64,000 bases of DNA, from the NCBI GenBank assembly GCA_013397455.1, contig VYZB01000272.1, positions 1-64,000 on the forward strand, read 5' to 3'. Source of the stretch: Crotophaga sulcirostris. Taxonomy: Eukaryota; Chordata; Aves; Cuculiformes; Crotophagidae. Below, one piece after another: positions 12,398 through 22,420 of the stretch; the stretch's first letter is position 1, and each line of letters opens with the position of its first letter. The notes under the pieces were generated by a model. It was not told where the DNA came from and did not search any database. It saw nothing but the letters and a program-made list of their open reading frames with translations. A program made the position numbers and the translations under genes.

Positions 12398-12605
12398 CCA
12401 GGAAAACATTTCTTCCCAAGATCTCATCTCAGTCTCCCTCTCTCAGCTGAAAACCGTTACCCCTTGTCCTGTCCCTGCACTCCCTGATCAAGAGCCCCTC
12501 CCCAGCTTTCCCGGAGCCCCTTTCAGTACTGGAGGCTGCTCTAAGGGCTCCCCAGAGCCTTCTCTTCTCCAGGCTGAACAGCCCCGGCTCTTCCAGCCTG
12601 TCCTA
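12398..12605 (-). mobile_element. CR1 LINE fragment
   Basis: The minus strand matches the 3' coding region of an older CR1 family (compare 23130-23320): the AGGAGGGGCTCTTGATCA-like segment followed by GATGAGATCTTGGGAAGAAATGTTTTCC. It lacks the 3' tail and abuts the LTR on the left and the CMTR2 CpG island on the right. Confidence 0.85.
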
Positions 12606-13010
12606 TACGGGAAACGCTCTGGGTGGCGGCGAATTCCCGGTTTGCCCCGGCGCGCTGTGAGCGGGGCCGGTGCCCGCGGCTGCTGCGGGCACGGCTAGGG
12701 GGGGTCCGGAGCGGGGCGAGTAGCCGCTCCCGGCAAGGACCGTCAGGGCCCCGGGACCCCTGCGGGCGGGCCCATCTGCACCGGAGCCGGGGAGGAGCCC
12801 CAGCCGCCGGAACCGGGTGAGAGCGGGGAGGAAAGGCGGGATTTCCGGGGCGCCCCGCGAGCTCCCGGCGGGGTGGGTGGGGATGGGGGTACGGGCCGCG
12901 ACAACTCCCCCCGTGCCCCGCGGTGAGGAAGGGCCGGGTGGAACCCGAATGCGCCTGCGCGACTCGGGAGGCGGGGCCGGGGCCTCCCTCGCGGGTGCGT
13001 TTCTCGGGTG
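12606..13010 (+). promoter_or_regulatory. CpG island, probable CMTR2 promoter and non-coding first exon
   Basis: A dense CpG island lies about 1.4 kb before the CMTR2 reading frame. A plausible splice donor (GG|gtgaga) at 12816/12817 could join a non-coding first exon to the acceptor at 14341-14343, twenty bases before the start codon. Long frames on both strands across the island are composition artefacts. Confidence 0.6.
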
Positions 13011-13529
13011 TTGTGGCTGAAGGGAGGGGAAGGAAGGAAGGGGAGAGAGAGATACCGCGCGGATTCAAGGGGAAGAGCGAAGTGCTTAGGTTGGTCTGCT
13101 TTGTCTTGTTTGTTTCCAAAGTTTCTCAATTCTTTCAGTTTTAAAACGTTACTTTTCCACACTAAACTGTCCTGTAGCACTTCAGGTCATCGCGCTTTGC
13201 TCCTGAGGGGATGGGATGGTTTGGGGGACGGTTAAAATGGTCTGCTGAGGGGTTTCCTGTCTCTTGTGGCAATTTTGGTTGAAGTATTTTGCTTAAAATG
13301 CATGTCTTGTTTCTGAGGAGGTCGCTGGCTGGTTTCTGGCTGGCAGCCTTGGTTTCTGCCCTGGGTGCTATTGGCTGTGCGGAGCGAGCGTGTGCTGGGC
13401 TGCCCTTATGTGCTCGCAGCACAGCACTGCACTCTGCTTGCTTATTTAACATCGAGCACCAGTCAGCATTGTCTACAGATGCAAGAAAGTCTCTTTGGCT
13501 TGGGGTTTATTCCTGGTTTTCCAGTAGTA

Positions 13530-13715
13530 AAAATTTCTTCACTGAAAGGGTTGGTCAGGCACTGGCAGAGGTTGCCCAGGGCGGTGGTGGAGTCCCCATC
13601 CTGGAGGGGTTTAGAAGCCAGGCAGATGAGGTGCTCAGGGATCTGGTTTAGTAGTGGACAGATATGGTTGCACTCAATGATCTCAAAGGTCTTTTCTAAT
13701 CAAGCAATTCTATGG
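13530..13715 (+). mobile_element. CR1 LINE 3' end (older family)
   Basis: Contains the CR1 segment AATTTCTTCACTGAAAGGGT, the usual GTTGCCCAGGG/GTGGTGGAGTC stretch, and a 3' UTR ending AAGCAATTCTATGG. It lies inside the inferred first intron of CMTR2. Its tail differs from the ATACTGTG family. Confidence 0.85.
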
Positions 13716-14340
13716 TTTGTAGTGGCCTGGCATGAGCTGTAAGCTGAGTGCAGAAGGGGATTTGGCCTTTAGGTTCTTGCCAGCATCTCTTCAGCTGAGG
13801 AGCCATTACTGAGGGTGCCAGGGAGGGGCCTCTCCAGCTGGGTTTGGTGGAAGAGGAGTGAGTTAGGAGGAAAGAGGAGGAACCACCGTGTTCCCTGGCA
13901 CAGCTGCCGTGGCTTGTGGCTCCCCAGGCTCATGGTTTAAACTCTGTGATAAATACTGCCATAATCAGGTGAAAAGATTTCTGGGCCACTGTGTAGCTTG
14001 TGGTACATTCTCTTTTGTGATTGGGAGAGAGACTGACATCTAAGTGTTTAGAGGTTTGCAGTGAGCAGAGTATTTGGAGTTTGGTGAGAGGCAAAGCAGC
14101 TAACTCTTGACTTTCTCTCAGAATAGCACAAAGGGTGATGGAGCCTGTGAGCCTCCTGCCTTTCCAGGAGCCTTTCTCAGGCTAGCTTCCATTTGTTGCC
14201 CTTGTTGGTATGTGATTCTGTGGGGTGTTCCTCCATCTAGAATACAGAGATTAAGCAGCAGAAATTTTAATTAAAAAGGCCTTGTTTATTTATATACATT
14301 GTGATTGGACTGACATTGTTTCTTTTCCCCTGTGGTTCTC
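13716..14340. other. Remainder of inferred CMTR2 5' intron
   Basis: No element or gene recognised. The right end leads into a pyrimidine-rich splice acceptor (cccctgtggttctccag) ending at 14343. Confidence 0.4.
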
Positions 14341-14362
14341 CAGGTTGTGAATTAATCTGAAA

Positions 14363-16657
14363 ATGAACAAATGTAAGCAGCCTTATGCTGACCAGACTGC
14401 AAACCTTGAAAAGTTCAGCCCTGACATTCTTTCTGAAATTGAGAAACTCTTTGCAAAGAAATTTACTTACACTAAGCCAGTGCATAATGAATGGCAGCTT
14501 CCAGATCCTGGAGACACCTTCAGATATAACCACAGGGAATTGAGCTCCCTCCTGGCTCTGAAGGATTCGATGAATGAAGTGAAGAATCAACTGAGCGATA
14601 AGAACCTGGACACATGGCATCAGCACACCTCATTTACCAATAAAGCAGGGAAAATAATTCCTCATGTGAGGAAAGCTGTGAATGCAGAGCTGTGTACCCA
14701 GGCATGGTGCAAGTTTCATGAGATCCTGTGCAGTTTTCCTCTTCTTCCTGAAGAAGCTCTCCAAGCTGGAGAACTGAATTCTGTTCACCTTTGTGAAGCT
14801 CCTGGAGCTTTTATAGCCAGCCTCAATCACTACCTGAAATCTCACCACGTCCCTTGTGACTGGCACTGGGTGGCGAATACCCTAAACCCATACCACGAGG
14901 CAAATGACACCCTGACGATGATCGCTGATGACCGTCTCATAGCAAACACGCTGCCTTGCTGGTACTTTGGCCCGGATAACACTGGTGATGTGATGACACT
15001 GAAGCATCTGACAGGACTTCAGGACTTTGTAGCTAACATGGCCACAGTTCACTTGGTAACTGCTGATGGCAGCTTGGATTGCCAGGGAAATCCAGGTGAA
15101 CAGGAGGCTCTCGTCTCGCCCCTCCAGTACTGTGAAACAGTCACTGCGTTAATGATCCTGGGCACAGGAGGGTCCTTTGTTCTGAAGATGTTCACGCTGT
15201 TTGAACACTGTTCTACCAATCTACTCTTTCTACTCAACTGCTCTTTTGAGGAAGTCCATGTCTTTAAGCCAGCCACTAGCAAAGCTGGAAACTCAGAAGC
15301 CTACGTGATTTGTCTTCGTTATATGGGCAGAGAAAGCATTCATCTGCTGCTTTCTAGGATGATGCAGAACTTTGGAACAGAAATGGTCAACAAGGCGCTT
15401 TTCCCCCAGCATATACTACCAGAATCTTTTCTTAAAGTACACGAAGAGTGTTGCATGTTCTTCCACAAGTGCCAGGTAGAGACTATCTCTGAGAACATCC
15501 GTCTCTTTGAGCACATGGAAGAAGCAGAGCAGACAAAACTGAACGAGTTAAGAGACTGTGCAGTAGAGCACTTTATGCAGAGACTTCATATGAAACCCAT
15601 TGCCAGAAGTAACTGGCTTGTCAAGAAATTTAAGACTGGTTGCAGCACAAATGCAAAATGGCTTAGGCAAAGAAACAAATGTTTTAGTACATACAATGAA
15701 AGGAAGCTGCTGGAAACCCTTACGTGGAATGATAAATTGGTAAAGGGCTATTTTAATCACTGGGCAGAGGAACATAGTTTAAATAATGCTGGTAAAATGT
15801 GCGTCCTGGAGGGATTGTCTTCTGACCTTGAGTGTAGCTTGTGGTATGTTTTGGAAGGAAAAAGAATACCAGTGGTAAAATGTTCTCCATTTTGTGATGG
15901 TCAAGTCTTGGACAATCTTAATGAAGCTATGAAGGAATTGTTGGAGGGGAACCTGAAAAGCAGACAAATGCTGCAGCCTTGTCACTCGTGTGAAGTTCTT
16001 CCTGGAGAACTGATACTGGCAGAAGTGTCTGACCTTTCCAGGTGTCGTGAGGAAGTCCTAAATGAAAGATGCAGTGACCAGTTCAGGTGCCTTGTGGTGG
16101 ACTTCCCATCCCTCTGTGATACTGGAAGTCAACCCAATATGGAAATAAAGCTCCTGGAGTCAGCCACACTGCTGACCTTCAGCTTCTCTTTGCTTTACGA
16201 TGGAGAACCGCAGTACCAGCAGCAGCTTTTGGAGTGTGTTCTGCATTCACTGAGCCAGCTTACAATGGGAGATGCGCTGATTTTGCCTGTTCTCTCTTGT
16301 TTTACACGCTTCACAGCTGGTCTGGTCTTTATCCTGCACTGCTGTTTCCGATGCATCACGTTTGCTTGTCCGACCTCCTGTGAGCCTCTAAGGACCAGTG
16401 CCTCTTTGCTGTGCATTGGTTTCCGAGGTCTCCCAAATCCCGTTGCTGAATACCTGTGGCATCTGAATAAGCAAATGAGCTCCTTACTAGACACAGACTC
16501 ATCCCAGCAGGTTTTGCAGCTGGTGCCTATGGAGGTTCTCCTCCAGGGCAAACTGTTGGCATTCCTATGGGATTTGAACACAGCCATTGCAAAGAGACAA
16601 CTCCACTTGATTGTGCACGCTAAGCAGCAGCAAATGACAAGCAACATTGCACTTTAG
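14363..16657 (+). CDS. CMTR2: Cap-specific mRNA (nucleoside-2'-O-)methyltransferase 2
   Basis: A 764-residue frame, close to the roughly 770 residues of the mammalian protein and likewise in a single coding exon. CMTR2 uses S-adenosylmethionine to methylate the 2'-O of the second transcribed nucleotide, turning cap1 into cap2 mRNA. The N-terminal Rossmann-fold domain holds the SAM-binding motif LCEAPGAF at 143-150 and the catalytic Lys-Asp-Lys set at K117, D235 (TADGS) and K275 (FVLK), the same numbers I recall for the human enzyme. The C-terminal half (about 430-750) corresponds to the second, non-catalytic methyltransferase-like domain. The start is supported by an in-frame TGA at 14348-14350 and a splice acceptor at 14341-14343. 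The gene probably starts in the CpG island near 12700. The frame is intact with all key residues present, so it looks functional. It lies beside ABCB7, which is on another chromosome in human. Confidence 0.97.
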   Translation: MNKCKQPYADQTANLEKFSPDILSEIEKLFAKKFTYTKPVHNEWQLPDPGDTFRYNHRELSSLLALKDSMNEVKNQLSDKNLDTWHQHTSFTNKAGKIIPHVRKAVNAELCTQAWCKFHEILCSFPLLPEEALQAGELNSVHLCEAPGAFIASLNHYLKSHHVPCDWHWVANTLNPYHEANDTLTMIADDRLIANTLPCWYFGPDNTGDVMTLKHLTGLQDFVANMATVHLVTADGSLDCQGNPGEQEALVSPLQYCETVTALMILGTGGSFVLKMFTLFEHCSTNLLFLLNCSFEEVHVFKPATSKAGNSEAYVICLRYMGRESIHLLLSRMMQNFGTEMVNKALFPQHILPESFLKVHEECCMFFHKCQVETISENIRLFEHMEEAEQTKLNELRDCAVEHFMQRLHMKPIARSNWLVKKFKTGCSTNAKWLRQRNKCFSTYNERKLLETLTWNDKLVKGYFNHWAEEHSLNNAGKMCVLEGLSSDLECSLWYVLEGKRIPVVKCSPFCDGQVLDNLNEAMKELLEGNLKSRQMLQPCHSCEVLPGELILAEVSDLSRCREEVLNERCSDQFRCLVVDFPSLCDTGSQPNMEIKLLESATLLTFSFSLLYDGEPQYQQQLLECVLHSLSQLTMGDALILPVLSCFTRFTAGLVFILHCCFRCITFACPTSCEPLRTSASLLCIGFRGLPNPVAEYLWHLNKQMSSLLDTDSSQQVLQLVPMEVLLQGKLLAFLWDLNTAIAKRQLHLIVHAKQQQMTSNIAL

Positions 16658-17880
16658 AGCAGTTCCAGAGTGGAGCAAGTTGCTACTGCAAATCTTGTTT
16701 CACAGGCAGGTGGAAGGTACTAAAACCAGTGTTAAGGTAAAGGCAGTATTCCTGTAAAACCTTGGTTTGACAATGTTCGTGTTGGGTGGACGCTCTGGGC
16801 TATCGTTCGCCCTTGCACCATGGCCTCTTGCATTGACCTGAGGCTTGGCTCTCGGGCACGGGAATGGGGGAAGGGCAGTGACTGAAGAGAAGGAACGGTC
16901 TCCTCTGTCACAGTGCACTCGGAGCAAATTTCTTTGTGAACCACCTGGGTCAGAACTGTGGCCTTTGTGATGAGAGCTGGCCTGGTGATTTGTATCTGTT
17001 GCATCAGGCCCAGGCACTGGAGGACCTTGCTGTGCACATTAGCCTTCTTCTGCAGAGCAAAATGGGAGTTCTGACACTCCTGTGTGCTTCTCCAGGGTTC
17101 ATAGAAGCCAAAACTTGAGGTTTGGGCCAGAACGCTCAGTGGTGTGCACGCTGATGTAAGACTTGAGGGACAAGCACATTGTGAGCCGGCAGCTGTCTCA
17201 CAGATGCTGGGCTGAAAGTGACTGCTCATCAGCGGCTACAGAGGCACCCAGGGAAAGAAGCTCCCTGGGTTTAATCTTGTTTATGCAAAGAGCAACAGGG
17301 TGTATGGTTTGTGACAGGTTGTTGTGTGGCTTTGCCTCCCCATCGAAGGAGAGATGGGGATATATTGTATGTTATAATACATACAATATACAATGTTGTA
17401 ACATTAAATACTAATGTTAAACCATTAAATAATGTTATGGCATTTTTAAGTGGCTTATGAGTCCTCCTTAAAATAGTTTGAGTCTCTTGAGTGTAAGTGA
17501 AGGCTCGCATCTGTCCGGGGCAGCAGCTTTGAGTGAGTAGCTCAGGAATAGCCACTGGGCCAAAGCATCTGCAAAGACATTTCTCGAAGCAGGGGTGGGC
17601 GTGCATAGCCACAGGCACCTCAGCTACTTAAATAACGTGGTGTTTTCCTTACTCATGAGTCTGACATCTCTAAATTATTATTTTATCAGTGAAGTAAAAT
17701 CCTAAGGTGACTGACAGACCGTGAGAGAAAATGAGGTTAGTTTTTTCCAGGTTTCCTCGGCCCGTTCAGCACATGGGATGAATAGTGCAGCCTTATTTGA
17801 GGCCTCTCCTATCCCGGCCTTCGCCATATCGTTTCTCTTTTTTCATTTATTTTTAGAAGAAAACATTTCAGATGGTTCCA
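16658..17880 (+). other. CMTR2 3' UTR and downstream intergenic DNA
   Basis: No further gene recognised. Candidate polyadenylation signals ATTAAA occur at 17403-17408 and 17424-17429. Just before them lies a perfect hairpin (17361-17390). Short frames here show no known domain. Confidence 0.45.
17361..17390. repeat. Perfect 12-bp inverted repeat
   Basis: TATATTGTATGT (17361-17372) and its exact reverse complement (17379-17390) are separated by six bases. In an RNA transcribed from CMTR2 this would fold into a stem-loop shortly upstream of two ATTAAA motifs. Confidence 0.85.
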
Positions 17881-17929
17881 GAGCTTCGGGTCTGCACCGG
17901 ACCCCCAGGACTGCCCCTTTGCCCCCAAT

Positions 17930-18190
17930 CCCCTCACCCAGGCCCTGCCCCACCGGGCTCCCGCCCCGCCGGCGCCCTCGGCCCCGCCCATCACGTCACG
18001 TGGCCCCGGCCGCTCCGCGAGCGCTCCCGTGTGGCGCGGAGGTCCCGGCGGCGGCGGGCGCTCCTTTCGCGGGCAGAGGCCGCTCGAGCGCCCCGGGGCG
18101 TCGGGGGTCGGGAGCGGCCCCTCCCGGGGACAGGGCTGTCAGCGCCGCACCGGCTGGTGGCCCCTCGGCACAGCCGGGCTGGGTTCCCAT
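17930..18190. promoter_or_regulatory. CpG island without a recognised gene
   Basis: Dense CpG with GC boxes and a TCACGTGG E-box (17996-18003). No recognisable coding exon starts on either strand. A core of it, GCCCTCGGCCCCGCCCATC (17974-17992) and TCACGTGGCCCCGG (17996-18009), recurs inverted in the island at 8400-8960. A truncated CR1 follows immediately. It could be a relic or alternative promoter. Confidence 0.6.
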
Positions 18191-18219
18191 TCTGCTAGTC
18201 TGAAATGCTTGGAAGGCCA

Positions 18220-18408
18220 TCTCATCCATTGGAATGCGCTGCCCAGGGAGGTGTTCGAGTCGCCGTCCCTGGAGGTGTTCAAGAGGAGATTGGATGAGGC
18301 ACTCAGTGCCATGGTTTAGATGATGGGTTGGTGTTAGTGTTGGGTTATAGGTTGGACTCGATGGTCTCAGAGGTCCTTTCCAACCTTGTAATACTGTGAT
18401 ACTGTGAT
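18220..18408 (+). mobile_element. CR1 LINE, short 3' end
   Basis: Begins within the segment CCATTGGAATG(C/T)GCTGCCC, reads to the terminal DEALSAMV (stop at 18317-18319) and ends in ATACTGTG repeats. Same young subfamily as the copies at 5915, 9180 and 59846. Confidence 0.93.
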
Positions 18409-19384
18409 CCATCGTGCTTTCAGGCATTGTGTGCTGCAGACACAATGTGTGCTGCTGGCACAGTCTTGTAATGACTGAGCTGAGCAGTGCTGAAGGGTTT
18501 AAGGGAATTCATACAATTCTTATCTTCAATTCTTCAAATTCATATCCAACCAATTTAACTTAAATGGACACTTTTAATGGTAAATGCTTCCATGCTGCTC
18601 TCATTTGATAACGCCCCGCCATAAATTAAGTAGGACAAAAATGTTTTGTGTTACAGCCTTTGTTGGTGAAATTCATAAAGCCATACAGTATTTTAGTGGA
18701 ACAGGAATTACATTTTTGAAGTAATGAGAAGGCTTATGTTTTAACACCTGTGTTTAACACTGGGTACAGAGCTGTGCTTCATCTTGACAGCCAGAAAGCC
18801 TTAAGTACAGATGGGGGTAAAGCGGCACCTAACTGAGATCCCACCAGCCCTTAAAACTGGTGTGCACGTTCAGGAGGCAAATACATATTCGCCATTGATT
18901 TCTGCACGTGCAAAAAAAGGAACACAAATAGCTGAGGAGTTCTTTGCCACAACCTCTATCTACTGCTGCTATGCTGTTTTATTTTAGATGCATTGGAATT
19001 TCAGGTTATGGCCTGGAGCGTTTGAGGTGAGCTGGGTAGCAAGGAAGAGCATGGGGTGGGTGACTTCTTGCAAATGCAGCAATAATTTTGTGTCTCTAGG
19101 TATCTTAGATGCCACGAGCAATGACAGCCACAGGATTCGACTCTGGAATGCGCAGGTGAGGGGAACACCACGACCCTTCTGAAGACGGCAGTGTTGTGGA
19201 AGAGGTTGCCATTGGCTGACATGATGCTTACTGATGGCACTGTTTAGGGTGGTTTTTTTTTTTAGATGATGGTGAGGAACCTGGTGACTGCAGGAACATT
19301 CCAGTTAGCTAATTATCTATACTCTTCAGGTATGACCCTTCTATTCTTTGTACCACCCCTACTGTATACAGTGAATCACAAATG
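18409..19384. other. Intergenic stretch, one exon-like fragment
   Basis: AT-rich DNA without a recognised gene. The 55-bp piece at 19100-19154 sits between an AG acceptor and a GT donor and is open, but I cannot assign it to a gene. Confidence 0.4.
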
Positions 19385-19388
19385 ATAA

Positions 19389-20088
19389 TCAATGGTTCAT
19401 CAAGCCATTTTCAAATGCTTCTATTACTGCTTGCAATTCTACAATCTGCGGCGAGCCTTGTTTAATTACATTCATCTGACTCCATTTTCCCTTATCTAGC
19501 CACACCACAACTACTTTCCCTGTTTTGCTGGAGCCATCCATAAAGACTGCCCATCCATTGATGGGGGCATGTTGGCAAAGTGGGAAATGTTCCAGTTGTA
19601 TTCTGCTAAACAAGGAAAATATTCAGTGGGGCAGGATAATGTATGCGTCTTGTCCCTGAAAAACTTTCTAACACAATCGGCAATTGTACACTGTTTGCCA
19701 TACACCAGTCTTTATACTCATTTGTAAGGGGTAAGATGATGTTCGCTGGTTCTTTGCCAGAAATGCCAACAATTCTTTGTTGTCCTGAACAGATCAGGTG
19801 AGTGAACATTTCTAGTCTAGTAGTGAAAGTCTTGTGAGCATTGTGGGCCAAAACCACCCATTCTATTAAGATAAATGGATCCTTTTGGTGGTCATCCCAT
19901 TGTGAGATGACAGCCGTCAGTTGTTTTGGGGAGTTAAAGATGATAAGTTGAAAGTCCACTCCCTCGACTACACATTGGCTGCATTGGTTTGATAAAAGTC
20001 TGCTAATTTTCTCCAATGTTTTTTTTGCTCTGCTTGTTAATTGACATGGCACGTTGAGGCCTGTATCTCCCTTCAAGAGTTCAAACAA
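19389..20088 (-). pseudogene. ERV pol remnant: RT connection and RNase H start
   Basis: Two overlapping frames (19606-20088 and 19389-19613) shifted relative to each other. The first matches the thumb/connection part of class II retroviral pol; the second shows the beginning of RNase H, with the first catalytic aspartate in a MDGSSKTGK context followed by an ELQAVIEAF helix carrying the conserved glutamate. It ends before the remaining RNase H residues. Confidence 0.85.
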
Positions 20089-20112
20089 TGGTGACGTTTC
20101 GTTGTCGATGCC

Positions 20113-20927
20113 TCATGTTGTTCGAACCCAATTCAAGTGGCCCAAAAGTTTCTGTACATCATTTAAGGTTGAAATCTTTATATCCAGTTGAACCTGTTGC
20201 GGTAGGACAGTGTGCTGGGTCATCTTCCAGCCTAGATACTTCCATGGTGCCTCCAATTGGATCTTCTCAGGAGCTACCTGTAGGTCAAAGTTCTGTAACT
20301 GTTGAACCAACAGTTGTAATATCTGTTGCAGCTCGACAGGTGGCGGTTCAGCAATAAGAATGTTATCCATATAGTGATATATTAAAAACTGTGGATATGT
20401 TTCGCTAAATGGCTGTAAGGCAGCGGCTACATTTGACGTATGGCAGGCGAGTTTTTCATGCCTTGTGGCAATACAGTCCAATGATATTTCATGGGCACCT
20501 GTCAATTAACAGAAGGTATTGAAAACGCAAAGCACCTTGCATCCTCCTTCACCAAAGGTATTGTAAAAAAACAGTCTTCCAGGCCAATGATCAATATATT
20601 CCAATTCCGTGGTATCATCCTGGGTTGAAGGGCACCCATGTCTTCAATTACAGCACTCACCTGGCGAAGGTCATGCAGAAATCACCACTTTCCGGATTTC
20701 TTTTTTATCACAAATACCAGGGTATTCCATGAACTAGATTTTGGTACAATATGTCCTTGTTGTAATTGTTCCTGCATGACTTGTTGTAGCGCTGCGACCT
20801 TCTTCTGTGTCAGCGGCCATTGGTCCACCCACACAGGTGTATCAGTTGTCCATGTACGGCAGAGTATAGGTTGCTTCCTGATGGCCACTACTGTAAATTT
20901 TCTGGCAAGGTGAGTTGAAATTGGCAC
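20113..20927 (-). pseudogene. ERV pol remnant: reverse transcriptase
   Basis: The fingers part (20682-20927) has the WPLTQKK and [24 protein letters not shown] motifs typical of class II pol. The palm part (20113-20505) lies in a separate frame. The catalytic box reads YMDN in place of YMDD, and the stretch between the two frames is interrupted by a stop, so no active enzyme can be made. Confidence 0.88.
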
Positions 20928-21157
20928 CGACTCAACACATCTCTTCCTAATAGACTAATAGGAATTAGGGTAATATAAGGTCGTAGCGAACAAAATGTTC
21001 CCTCCTTTGTCTTGATCCGAATCATGGCAGTACTTTGTTTGGTGGTGGAGAACCCTCCCACTCCAACCAAACCACACATCGGTGTCTGTACGTCCCATGT
21101 TGATGGCCATACACTATCTGCTATTACTGGCATGTCAGCTCCGGTATCCACCAGCAC
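20888..21157 (-). pseudogene. ERV protease remnant
   Basis: Begins with the active-site LVDTGAD motif and contains the conserved LLGRD segment near its C-terminus, as in retroviral aspartic proteases. It overlaps the start of the RT frame in another phase, which is compatible with the -1 frameshift arrangement of betaretroviruses or with decay. Confidence 0.85.
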
Positions 21158-21305
21158 TGAAACTATTATTTTTTCCAGTTGGGCTCCTATTTGGAAAAAG
21201 GGTTACCTTTATTAGTGGCCGTGACTGAGAGATAGCGGCTGTGAAAAACAGCTCTGAGCTGCTGGTAGATCCAAAATCACCATCTCCCCACCTTGTATTT
21301 TCACA

Positions 21306-21640
21306 TCACAGCACAATTGCACAGAACAACACCAGTTGCATGATCCTGCTTTTTGCAGGCACAACAAGTGGAGGAGTGGGTGTCCATGCCATGGCCATAA
21401 TTTGTCCTGTATAGTCTGCATCAATAACTCCCGGTAGGACAAATAATCCCATAGCAGTCACACTAGATTTTCCTAACAATAAGGTAGAAAGCCCATTCCC
21501 TAGGGGGCCCTTGACATTCAAGGATATCTTCGTCACTCTGGTGTCCCATAAGGTTATTTCTACTGTTGAGGTGACATCCAGTCCAGCACTCCCAGAGGTG
21601 CTGGTGGAGAGGGACTGGACTCCAGCAGAATTGTCAGCAT
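21306..21640 (-). pseudogene. ERV dUTPase domain remnant
   Basis: Contains the trimeric dUTPase signatures: SAGLDVTS (motif 1-like), a GKSS-like segment, a GVIDADYTG motif (motif 3) and a downstream PAKSRIMQLVLF segment. In betaretroviruses this domain is fused upstream of the protease, as here. It is part of the retroviral remnant and not the host DUT gene, because the zinc knuckle and protease flank it on the same strand. Confidence 0.88.
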
Positions 21641-21813
21641 CTGGAATGGTCACTGAGAGGAGAGGGCTGTTTGTGTTGCCATCACTTTGGGTCTGGCGCC
21701 GTGGTTGGACATTTGTGTCGTCATGCGGTTCCGCCCCATGCTTCCCCCTCCCGTTTCCCATCCCTTGTTGCCAACAGGACGGGGGCATCCCGCCTTTATT
21801 ATATTTTCAAGTG

Positions 21814-21855
21814 GCACCGTTCCGCATAGTGGCATCCTTTCTGACATCGAGGACA
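21814..21855 (-). pseudogene. ERV nucleocapsid zinc knuckle remnant
   Basis: The minus strand encodes a CX2CX4HX4C knuckle (CPRC...CHYAERC), the RNA-binding motif at the end of Gag. It is in a different frame from the dUTPase piece. The rest of Gag is missing; the half-site array begins about 30 bp further on. Confidence 0.8.
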
Positions 21856-21888
21856 GATGCCCAGTGGAAGTGGACCTGAGCTCGGACA

Positions 21889-22420
21889 GAGTCAAAGTTC
21901 AAAAGGTCACAGGGTCAAAGGTCAAATGGTCACAGAGCTCAAAGGGTCGTTGGGTCATATGTCAAAAGTCCACAGGGCCAAAAATTCAAAGGTCACGGGG
22001 TCAAATGTCAAAAGGTCTCAGTGTCAAATGACAAATAACCAACCTGCCAGAGGTCACTGGGTCAAATGTAAGAAGGTCACGGCATCCAATTTCAGAAGGT
22101 CACAGGGTCAAATGTCAAAACATCACTGTGTCTAAAGTAACTGGGTCAAATATCAAAAGGTCAAAAGATCAAAGGCCAAATTTCACTGTGTCAAAGGAGA
22201 AAAGATGACAGTGCCAAAATTCAAAAGTCATGGGGTCAAAAGGTCACCATGTCAAAAGTAAAAGAGTCACTGTTTTAAGGTTTAAATGTCATCGGGTCAA
22301 GGGGTCACAGGTTAAAAGGTCACTGGGTCAAAAGGTCATTGGGTCAGGTCATCAGATCAAAAGTGAAACGGTCACGGGGTCAAATGTCAGAAAGACACAG
22401 GATCAAAGGTCAAAAGGAAA
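21889..22420. repeat. Degenerate satellite of AGGTCA/GGGTCA half-sites
   Basis: About 530 bp of an irregular repeat built from a roughly 20-25-bp unit resembling AGGTCACAGGGTCAAATGTCA. By eye there are about a dozen AGGTCA and a dozen GGGTCA copies, nearly all on the plus strand and several in a two-base-spaced direct repeat. Both hexamers are consensus nuclear-receptor half-sites. It lies directly beside the gag side of the retroviral remnant. No protein coding is plausible here. Confidence 0.9.

Larger units (their letters stand above)
19385..21870 (-). mobile_element. Class II (betaretrovirus-like) endogenous retrovirus, gag-pro-pol remnant
   Basis: Read from right to left, the minus strand gives the order expected of a betaretrovirus-like element: a nucleocapsid zinc knuckle, a dUTPase, an aspartic protease, reverse transcriptase, connection and the start of RNase H. 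The chain is broken by frameshifts or stops between the pieces and stops within RNase H. No integrase, envelope or flanking LTR was seen. On its gag side it runs into the half-site array at 21889. A dUTPase placed before the protease is the diagnostic feature. It is an old, non-functional insertion. Confidence 0.93.

Noticed and set aside
12541..13119. 192-codon minus-strand frame
   Set aside because: Covers the CMTR2 CpG island and a CR1 fragment; composition-driven, no domain.
14363..16657. CMTR2 as a processed retrogene because its coding region is intronless
   Set aside because: The vertebrate gene normally has its whole coding region in one exon; there is a CpG island and a splice acceptor upstream and no poly(A) remnant.
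21306..21640. A host dUTPase gene
   Set aside because: It lies between a retroviral zinc knuckle and protease on the same strand, without introns or start, so it is the retroviral dUTPase.
21889..22420. CRISPR-like repeat-spacer array
   Set aside because: Units are short, degenerate and contiguous without unique spacers, and the sequence is from a vertebrate genome.
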